DNA from: Hypericibacter sp049323455
GTDB taxonomy: Bacteria > Pseudomonadota > Alphaproteobacteria > Dongiales > Dongiaceae
Direction: 5' to 3'
NCBI GenBank assembly: GCA_049323455.1
Contig: JBMONF010000004.1
Span: forward strand, 111,842-175,841
Length of the DNA: 64,000 nt
The notes below the pieces were generated by a model. The model saw only the letters and a list, made by a program, of their open reading frames with translations. It ran no database searches and was not told where the DNA came from. Of this stretch, positions 55,954 through 64,000 are shown piece by piece. A program made the position numbers and the translations under genes. Within the stretch, counting starts at the first letter, position 1, and every line of letters starts with the position of its first letter.

Positions 55954-56835
55954 ATGGCAGTCGAGACGCGCGACACGGGACGACGCCGGCCGATGCCGGG
56001 TTTGCCGATTTGGTTCAAGCGGATCGCATTGCTGCGGGAATCCCCGGTCGGCATGATCGGTGCCAGCCTGGTGCTGTTCTGGGTGGTGGTGGCGATCTTC
56101 GCGCCGTGGCTGGCGCCTTACGATCCCAATGCCAACGATTTCAGCGTCGCCGGCAATTGGTCCCCGTCGGCGGCTCATTGGCTCGGCACCGACAATCAAG
56201 CGCGCGACATTCTCTCGCGGCTGATCTGGGGCTCGCGCACCGTGCTGGTGGTGGCGCCGATCGCCGTCGCCAGCGCCTACGTTGTCGGCTGCCTCATGGG
56301 GCTTGTCGCCGGCTATTACCGCGGCTGGGTCGACGGGCTGGTGACCCGCATCTCGGACATCATCCTGTCCTTCCCGGTGATCATCCTCTACATGATCATC
56401 ATCGCCAATTTCGGGCCGTCCGCCTTCAATATCATCGTTGCCGTGACGTTCACCGCGGCGCCGCAAATCACCCGCATCGTGCGCGGCCTGACGCTGGAGC
56501 TGCGCGAACGGGACTACGTCGCTGCGGCCAAGATGCGCGGCGAGGGCGCCTGGTACATCATGCTGGTCGAGATCCTGCCCAATGCGCGCGGGCCGCTGAT
56601 CGTCGACGCCTGCCTGCGCATGGGCTACACCACGATCGCGATCGGCGTGCTGGGCTTCCTCGGCCTCGGCCTGCCGCCGCCGGACCCCGATTGGGGCGGC
56701 ATGGTGCGCGAGACCTATGTCTGGATGTCCACCTTTCCGCACATGGCGATCATCCCCTGCGCGGCGATCTCCTCGCTCGTGGTCGGCTTCAATCTGCTGT
56801 CCGACGGCATCCGCGAAATCGGCCTGAGGGACTGA
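55954..56835 (+). CDS. dipeptide/opine-type ABC permease (DppC family)
   Basis: 293 residues. OppC_N region before the first helix (MIGASLVLFWVVVAIFAPWLAPYDP), HWLGTDNQARDILSRLIWG, and the EAA loop LRERDYVAAAKMRGEGAWYIMLVEILPNA. Partner of the DppB-type permease; GAGGG lies just before the ATG. Confidence 0.9.
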   Translation: MAVETRDTGRRRPMPGLPIWFKRIALLRESPVGMIGASLVLFWVVVAIFAPWLAPYDPNANDFSVAGNWSPSAAHWLGTDNQARDILSRLIWGSRTVLVVAPIAVASAYVVGCLMGLVAGYYRGWVDGLVTRISDIILSFPVIILYMIIIANFGPSAFNIIVAVTFTAAPQITRIVRGLTLELRERDYVAAAKMRGEGAWYIMLVEILPNARGPLIVDACLRMGYTTIAIGVLGFLGLGLPPPDPDWGGMVRETYVWMSTFPHMAIIPCAAISSLVVGFNLLSDGIREIGLRD

Positions 56836-56846
56836 GGGGCGCGCAG

Positions 56847-58913
<2,067 letters not shown>

Positions 58914-58994
58914 GCCCGAGCCGGCCCGCCCGCCACCTTGCCGCTGCGCGCAACCATGCGATAAGACTGCGCTGCCTGCAGGGAGGGGGAACCA

Positions 58995-61055
58995 ATGGCG
59001 CGCGATCCGCGTTACGACATTCTGTTCGAGCCGATCAAGATCGGCCCCGTCACCGCCAAAAATCGCTTCTACCAAGTGCCGCATTGCAACGGCATGGGCC
59101 ATGCAAACCCGCTGGCGCACGCGGCCATGCGCGGCATGAAGGCGGAGGGCGGCTGGGCCGTCGTCTGCACGGAAGAGTGCGAGATCCATCCCAGCGGCGA
59201 CGTGACGCCCTACAAAGAGGCGCGGCTCTGGGACGACCGCGACATCCCCGCCCTGGCCCTCATGTGCGAGGCGGTGCATGCGCATGGCGCGCTCGCCGGC
59301 TGCGAGCTGGTGCATAACGGGCCGTCCTGCTCCAACCATTACAGCCGCGAACTGCCGATCGGGCCCTCGCATCAGCCGGTCAACGGCTACGACCCGATGC
59401 AGGCGCGCGCCATGGACCGCGAGGACATCCGCGCCTATCGGCGCTGGCACCGCGAGGCGGCGCTGAGGGCCAAGCGCGCCGGCTTCGACGTGATCTATGT
59501 CTATGCCGGCCACGATCTCTCGCTGCCGATGCATTTCCTGCAGCGCCGGCGCAACAATCGCACCGACGAATATGGCGGCAGCCTGGAGAACCGGGTGCGG
59601 CTGTTCCGCGAGCTGATCGAGGAGACCAAGGCGGCGGTGGGCGATCGCTGCGCCGTCGTGGTGCGCTACGCGGTCGACGAGCTGATGGGGCCGGAAGGGC
59701 TGACGCTCGAGGAATCGCGGGACATCGTCGGCATGCTGGCCGAGCTGCCGGACCTGTGGGACGTCAATGTCAGCGCCTGGCTCAACGATTCGACCACCTC
59801 GCGCTTCAAGCCCGAGGGCAACCAGGAGCCCTTCATTGCCTTCGTGAAAAAGCACACGACGAAGCCGGTCGTCGGCGTCGGCCGCTTCACCTCACCGGAC
59901 ACGATGGTCTCGCAAGTTCGGCGCGGCGTGCTCGACATGATCGGTGCGGCCCGGCCCTCGATCGCCGATCCGTTCCTGCCGAAGAAGATCGAAGAAGGCC
60001 GGCTCGACGACATCCGCGAATGCATCGGCTGCAACATCTGCGTCTCGGGCGACTTCACCATGAGCCCGATCCGCTGCACCCAGAACCCGACCATGGGGGA
60101 GGAATGGCGCAAGGGCTGGCATCCCGAGATCATTCCTGCCCGGCGCTCGAACGACGAGGTGCTGGTGGTGGGGGCGGGACCGGCCGGTCTCGAATGCGCC
60201 CGCGCCTTAGGCCAGCGCGGCTATCGCGTGCATCTGGCCGAGGCTTCGGCCGAGTTGGGCGGTCGCGTGGCGAGGGAATCGCGGTTGCCGAGTCTGTCCG
60301 AATGGATCCGCGTGCGCGACTACCGCGTCTATCAGATCGACAAGATGGCGAACATCGAGGTGTTCCGCGACAGCCGCCTCGATGCGGAGCATGTGCGCGA
60401 GTTCGGCGCGGCGCATGTGGTGATCGCGACCGGCGCCCGCTGGCGGCGCGACGGCGTCGGCCGCACCCACGGCTTCGCGATTCCCGGCTTCGACGCCGTC
60501 AATGTCTTCACGCCCGACGACATCATAGCCGGCCGGCGACCGACCGGACCGGTGATTGTCTATGACGACGACTATTATTATATGGGCGGCGTGATCGCGG
60601 AGAAGCTCCGGCGCGACGGGCTCGACGTGGCGATCGTGACGCCCGCCGATCTGGTGTCGCCCTGGACGCAGAAGACGCTCGAGGCCTCGCACATCCAGCG
60701 CCGTCTGCTGGAGCTTGGCATCGAGCTTCTGGTCAAGCAGGACGTAGCCGCCTTCAAGGGCGACCATGTTGAGCTCGCCTGCGCCTATACCGGGCGCCGC
60801 TCGCAACGGGCCTGCGCCAGCCTCGTCGCCGTCACGGCGCGGCTGCCGGAGGAGGCGCTCTACCGGCAGCTCCTGGTCGATCCGGACGCGATGGAGAAGG
60901 CCGGCATCAAGTCGGTCACAGCGATCGGCGACGCGCGCGCGCCGGGCACCATCGCGGCCGCGGTCTATCAGGGCCATCGCTTCGCGCGCGAGCTGGACGA
61001 GCCGGCGACGGGCGAGGTCGCTTTCAAGCGCGAGCTGCCGACGGCCGTGGCGTGA
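58995..61055 (+). CDS. TMADH/histamine-dehydrogenase-like flavoprotein
   Basis: 686 residues, the full length of trimethylamine dehydrogenase. N-terminal TIM barrel begins MARDPRYDILFEPIKIG and keeps the covalent-FMN cysteine C31 (VPHCNG), catalytic Y170, H173 and D265, and W262. The [4Fe-4S] ligands are C343, C346, C349 and C361. The C-terminal half has an ADP-binding GAGPAGLECARALGQRGYRVHLAEA and a second nucleotide fold. The substrate bowl differs from TMADH: the position of Tyr60 is E61 and Trp355 is D353. That fits a cationic amine other than trimethylamine, in the manner of histamine dehydrogenase. AGGGAGGGGG precedes the ATG. It follows the ABC transporter by 81 bases. Confidence 0.88.
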   Translation: MARDPRYDILFEPIKIGPVTAKNRFYQVPHCNGMGHANPLAHAAMRGMKAEGGWAVVCTEECEIHPSGDVTPYKEARLWDDRDIPALALMCEAVHAHGALAGCELVHNGPSCSNHYSRELPIGPSHQPVNGYDPMQARAMDREDIRAYRRWHREAALRAKRAGFDVIYVYAGHDLSLPMHFLQRRRNNRTDEYGGSLENRVRLFRELIEETKAAVGDRCAVVVRYAVDELMGPEGLTLEESRDIVGMLAELPDLWDVNVSAWLNDSTTSRFKPEGNQEPFIAFVKKHTTKPVVGVGRFTSPDTMVSQVRRGVLDMIGAARPSIADPFLPKKIEEGRLDDIRECIGCNICVSGDFTMSPIRCTQNPTMGEEWRKGWHPEIIPARRSNDEVLVVGAGPAGLECARALGQRGYRVHLAEASAELGGRVARESRLPSLSEWIRVRDYRVYQIDKMANIEVFRDSRLDAEHVREFGAAHVVIATGARWRRDGVGRTHGFAIPGFDAVNVFTPDDIIAGRRPTGPVIVYDDDYYYMGGVIAEKLRRDGLDVAIVTPADLVSPWTQKTLEASHIQRRLLELGIELLVKQDVAAFKGDHVELACAYTGRRSQRACASLVAVTARLPEEALYRQLLVDPDAMEKAGIKSVTAIGDARAPGTIAAAVYQGHRFARELDEPATGEVAFKRELPTAVA

Positions 61056-61123
61056 AACTGCGTTGCTGGCGCTTGCCGGCGGACCTCGTTAGAGCTTTCC
61101 TGGCCGGATAGAATCGCACTCCA

Positions 61124-61202
61124 TCGTCTTTCCCGCGCAAGCGGGAACCCAGGGGCGGGCGACGGGCGTCCGCCCTCGGCCCCCGCTTTCGCGGGGGCGA
61201 CG
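61124..61202. repeat. palindromic intergenic repeat (three-way)
   Basis: TTCCCGC/GCGGGAA (61130-61147) and CCCCCGC/GCGGGGG (61180-61197) hairpins enclosed by TCGTC..GACGA arms. This is the well-known proteobacterial intergenic palindrome type (TTTCCCGCGCAAGCGGGAA). It lies between convergent genes and could help terminate both. Confidence 0.65.
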
Positions 61203-61232
61203 AGAGGGTGCTTTAGCTGATCGGGACGCGCT

Positions 61233-62504
61233 CTATCCGCGCAGCCGGTCGAGCGTCTGGTAACACCAGTAGACGAGCTGGCCATAGACCGTGCCGGCGA
61301 CGCCACCGGTCCATTTGAGGCCGAAGGGATCGAGGAGCTTCCAGCGCGGGTCGCCTTCGGTGATGGCGCTCGCCACCAGCTCGCCGGTCATCGCCGTGGT
61401 GCCCATGCCGTGGCCGCCATAGCCCATGCAGTACCAGGCGTTCGGCTCGATCTGGCCGAGCTGGGGCATCTTGTGGGCGGGATAGCCCATGAGCCCGCCC
61501 CAGGCGAGCTCGATCTTCACGTCCGTGAGCTGCGGATAGACGGCCAGCATGCGCTTGCGCAGCCATTGGGCGAGGCGCGGCGGGTTTTCGCCGAACATGG
61601 TGACCCCGCCGCCCCACAGGATGCGCGTGTCGGGCAGGGGCCGGTAATAGTCGAAGTCGAAGCGGGAATCGTAGACGGCATAGGGCCCGTTGATGGCGCT
61701 GCCGAGCCGCCGACCCAGGGGCTCGGTCACCATGACATAGGTTGCCACCGGCTTGATGGCGGAAGCGAGGCGTGGCTCGAGCCGGCGGATATAGCCGCCG
61801 CAGCAGAGGATCGCGATGCGCGCGCGCACCTCGCCGGCCGCCGTCTTGACGCGCTTGATGGCGCCCTCGAGCTCGAGGCTCGTCGCGGCCGAGCCTTCGA
61901 AGATGCGCCCGCCCTTGTCCGCCAGGGCCTTGGCGACGCCGCCCGCATAGTTGAGCGGGTGGAAATGGAAGCCCTCGCGGCGGTAGAGCCCGCCGTGATA
62001 GCGCTCGCTCACCAGCACCTCGCGCAGGCGCGTCTTGGGCCACCATTCGGTCTCGATATCGAAATTCCTCGCCAGAAACTCTTGCTCGCGCTTGGCCTCG
62101 TCCGGATCGTCGCGCCACCAGGCGCCGATCATGCCGGAATCGACCGGCTCGGCCGGCATGGCGTAGCGGTCGATGCGGCTGCGCACGAGCTTGACGGCGT
62201 CGCGCGTGAGATCGAGCAGCGCCCGTGCGTCCTTGGCCCCGCAGACCTTGAGCAACCGCTCGAGCCCGCCGGAGAAGCCGGGCGACACGAACCCGCCATT
62301 ACGCCCCGAAGCGCCCCAGCCGACCTTGTTGGCTTCCAGCAGCACGACCGAGCGGCCGCGCTCGGCAAGGCTCAAGCCTGCCGATAGCCCTGCGAGCCCG
62401 CCGCCGACGATGCAGATGTCGGTGTCGATCGGGCCCGCGAGAGCGGGGTAGTCCGGGCCGGGCGCCGCCGTCCGGGCGTAGTAGCTGTCGATATGTCCGG
62501 TCAT
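61233..62504 (-). CDS. FAD-dependent amine oxidase, PuuB-like
   Basis: 423 residues. N-terminal DSYYARTAAPGPDYPALAG and FAD loop CIVGGGLAGLSAGLSLAERGRSVVLLEANKVGWGASGRNGG are the gamma-glutamylputrescine oxidase signature. Middle: FHFHPLNYAGGVAKALADKGG; C-terminal: YCMGYGGHGMGTTAMTGELVA. The family oxidises gamma-glutamylputrescine or related secondary amines. No puuA, puuC or puuD genes are visible, so the exact amine is unknown. ATG at 62504 is one base after the MFS gene stop. Confidence 0.85.
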   Translation of the reverse strand: MTGHIDSYYARTAAPGPDYPALAGPIDTDICIVGGGLAGLSAGLSLAERGRSVVLLEANKVGWGASGRNGGFVSPGFSGGLERLLKVCGAKDARALLDLTRDAVKLVRSRIDRYAMPAEPVDSGMIGAWWRDDPDEAKREQEFLARNFDIETEWWPKTRLREVLVSERYHGGLYRREGFHFHPLNYAGGVAKALADKGGRIFEGSAATSLELEGAIKRVKTAAGEVRARIAILCCGGYIRRLEPRLASAIKPVATYVMVTEPLGRRLGSAINGPYAVYDSRFDFDYYRPLPDTRILWGGGVTMFGENPPRLAQWLRKRMLAVYPQLTDVKIELAWGGLMGYPAHKMPQLGQIEPNAWYCMGYGGHGMGTTAMTGELVASAITEGDPRWKLLDPFGLKWTGGVAGTVYGQLVYWCYQTLDRLRG

Positions 62505-62505
62505 G

Positions 62506-63771
62506 TCACTCGTCGGGAATGGTATGCGGGCGGTGCTGCGGCGGGGCACGCGGATCAAGTTCCGGCGCGCCATAGGTGCCGGGCGTCAGGGGCACGGCCA
62601 CATAATTGCTCTGCTCGCGAGCCGAAAGCGCCCGCCGCACAAGGATACGCAGCAAGACGAAGCTGGCAATGACCAAGAGGCCGGCCGTCAGGAACCAGAA
62701 CAGGCCGCGATCTCCGAGCTCGCCCATGACCAGGCCAGCTGCAGTGGGGCCGATGGCGGCGCCCACGCCCCAGGCGAAGAGAAGGCCGGCGCTGGCTGCG
62801 ACGAAATCCTGCTTCGACACGTAATCGTTGGTCTGACCCACACCCAGCGCATAGAGCGGCGCCATCGCGCCGTCGAGCACGAACAGCAGGACGAGCAACG
62901 TCAGGAACGAGGGCGCGTGCAACGACGCGACGGCGGCGCTGAGCGCGGCGGCCACGGCGACCGTCGCCAGCATCAGCGGGCGGCGGCCGAACTGATCCGA
63001 CAGATGGCCGATCGGAAACTGGATGATGAGGCCGGCGATGGTGGAGGCGCTGAACAACACCGCAAGCTGGAAGGTCGTCAGGCCGATCCCTTCGGCATAG
63101 GCCGGCAGCAGGCCGTAATAGGCCTGGTTCATGAGGCCCGAGCCGAAACAGGCCACGAAGCCGGTGGGCGAGATCTGGAACAGGCGGCGGACGCCGAAAT
63201 GATTGCGCTCGCCGATCTCGGGATTGCCGACGCGCGTCAGCGCCATCGGCACCAGGGCGGTCGCCAGCAGCATGGCGACCAGACAGAAGAGCGGCACGGA
63301 GCCGATCACGTCATGCAGATTGAGAGCGAGCGGGCTGATGCCGCTGGCGGCCCAGGAGACGGCCATGTAGAGCGAGAAGATGCGGCCGCGATTGTCCTCG
63401 GTGGCCTTGTCGTTGAGCCAGCTCTCGATCACCACGAACTGGCCCGCGAAGGCGTAGCCGAGCACGGCGCGCAGGCCGATCCAGGCATAGGGCGTCTCGA
63501 ACAGGATGTGGGCCAGCGTGGCGTTGCCGGCGATCGCCGCGAACACGGCGAAGGCGCGGATGTGGCCGACCCGGTCGATCACGCGATGGCAGGAGAGGGT
63601 GCCGAGCAGGAAGCCGGTGAAATAGCCCGAGGTGACGAGGCCGATCAGCTCGGTCGAGACCTGCTGGCGGGCGAGATCGAGGCTGACGAGCGGCGACAGC
63701 ACGCCGAGGCCCGCTTCCATGAAGCTGACCGCCATCAAGACCTGGATGACGGGCCGGACGGCGGTGAACAT
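62506..63771 (-). CDS. MFS transporter (YcaD-like)
   Basis: 421 residues with about 12 helices, a central cytoplasmic loop (ALTRVGNPEIGERNHFGVRRLF) and MFS motif A-like GHLSDQFGRRPLM in the second half. Family: MFS_1, close to YcaD/TsgA-type proteins; no substrate can be assigned. ATG at 63771 has AGGGGAT upstream; the frame to 63972 has no support. Transcribed first with the PuuB-like oxidase. Confidence 0.85.
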   Translation of the reverse strand: MFTAVRPVIQVLMAVSFMEAGLGVLSPLVSLDLARQQVSTELIGLVTSGYFTGFLLGTLSCHRVIDRVGHIRAFAVFAAIAGNATLAHILFETPYAWIGLRAVLGYAFAGQFVVIESWLNDKATEDNRGRIFSLYMAVSWAASGISPLALNLHDVIGSVPLFCLVAMLLATALVPMALTRVGNPEIGERNHFGVRRLFQISPTGFVACFGSGLMNQAYYGLLPAYAEGIGLTTFQLAVLFSASTIAGLIIQFPIGHLSDQFGRRPLMLATVAVAAALSAAVASLHAPSFLTLLVLLFVLDGAMAPLYALGVGQTNDYVSKQDFVAASAGLLFAWGVGAAIGPTAAGLVMGELGDRGLFWFLTAGLLVIASFVLLRILVRRALSAREQSNYVAVPLTPGTYGAPELDPRAPPQHRPHTIPDE

Positions 63772-63844
63772 GGACGGATCCCCTAAACTTGCGAAGAGGT
63801 GCTGGACGGGCGACTTGCGTGCTTCGAGACGGCCGCTCCTCACC

Positions 63845-63885
63845 CTGAGCGGGCCGACCTCGTCCTTCGACAAGCTCAGTCCATA
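63845..63885. repeat. short intergenic repeat (TCCTTCGACAAGCTCAG)
   Basis: GTCCTTCGACAAGCTCAG is a well-known dispersed intergenic sequence in proteobacteria, often found as an inverted pair; here CCCTGAGCGGGCCGACC to its left may be a remnant of the other arm. It lies upstream of the MFS gene. Confidence 0.35.
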
Positions 63886-63984
63886 TGTCCGGAAGAGAGG
63901 CTGAGGTGACCGGTCCCGCAACATGCGATAGCGAGGGTTGCGCCGGATGGTCCGGCGCCGAGCCTCACGCATGGGAGACCGGTC

Positions 63985-64000
63985 ATGACGAAGGATACGC
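63985..64000 (+). CDS. possible start of a truncated gene at the window edge
   Basis: ATG ACG AAG GAT ACG begins at 63985 with GGGAGA 7 bases upstream. Only five codons are visible, so no product can be named. Confidence 0.3.

Overview
The window looks like part of an alphaproteobacterial chromosome, most likely from a Rhodospirillales-like lineage. The DNA is strongly GC-rich. It carries an AapJQMP general amino-acid ABC transporter, a stand-alone NDUFS4-type complex I accessory subunit, a hisI separate from hisE, a Tad/Cpa pilus locus with a CtrA-type box (TTAA-N7-TTAA), and a GAAC-N7-GAAC box of the alphaproteobacterial LexA type. A run of exactly 100 N inside a repetitive adhesin gene marks it as a draft assembly or metagenome bin. 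Genus cannot be set from the sequence.

Layout. 0-3.3 kb: a YdbH-like envelope lipid-transport protein (minus strand). 3.6-9.9 kb: a form II CO-dehydrogenase-like molybdenum hydroxylase set in S-L-M order (coxS, coxL, coxM), preceded by CoxG, an ArsB/NhaD-type ion transporter and a CBS-pair protein. 10-14.1 kb: housekeeping and orphan genes (DUF192 protein, small secreted protein, O-methyltransferase, sulfotransferase, NDUFS4-like subunit) with tRNA-Pro and tRNA-Arg. 14.4-27.3 kb: a near-complete Tad pilus locus (two TadE-like pseudopilins, TadD, TadC, TadB, TadA/CpaF, CpaE, CpaD, CpaC, CpaB, CpaA, TadG) without a recognisable Flp pilin. 27.7-30.2 kb: a second sulfotransferase, hisI and metC. 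30.4-34.6 kb: aapJQMP. 35.1-42 kb: a giant RTX adhesin interrupted by the assembly gap. 42.2-43.8 kb: a methyltransferase with a regulatory domain, related to the protein-lysine methyltransferases known from Rickettsia. 44-52.8 kb: a long minus-strand run (nudix, M81 peptidase, cysK, alaX, sseA, double GNAT, then an hcnABC/opine-oxidase-like triplet). 53.2-63.8 kb: a dipeptide-type ABC transporter with fused ATPases, a trimethylamine/histamine-dehydrogenase-like flavoprotein, a PuuB-like oxidase and an MFS transporter.

How the genes work together. The pilus and adhesin point to a surface-attached lifestyle; the CtrA-type box suggests the pilus is cell-cycle controlled. The second half is nitrogen and sulfur scavenging: amino-acid uptake (Aap), peptide or opine-type uptake (Dpp-like), and several flavin amine or amino-acid oxidases. 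The most interesting hypotheses are: (1) the adhesin and the PKMT-like methyltransferase next to it form a surface-protein modification pair; (2) the hcnABC-like oxidase is tied by overlapping stops and starts to a mercaptopyruvate sulfurtransferase and grouped with a cysteine-synthase-family enzyme, two families with known cyanide-assimilating activities; (3) the TMADH-like enzyme keeps the catalytic residues but has acidic replacements in its substrate bowl. The reading frame of the adhesin is restored if the 100-N gap is really 473 bp (plus any multiple of 798 bp).
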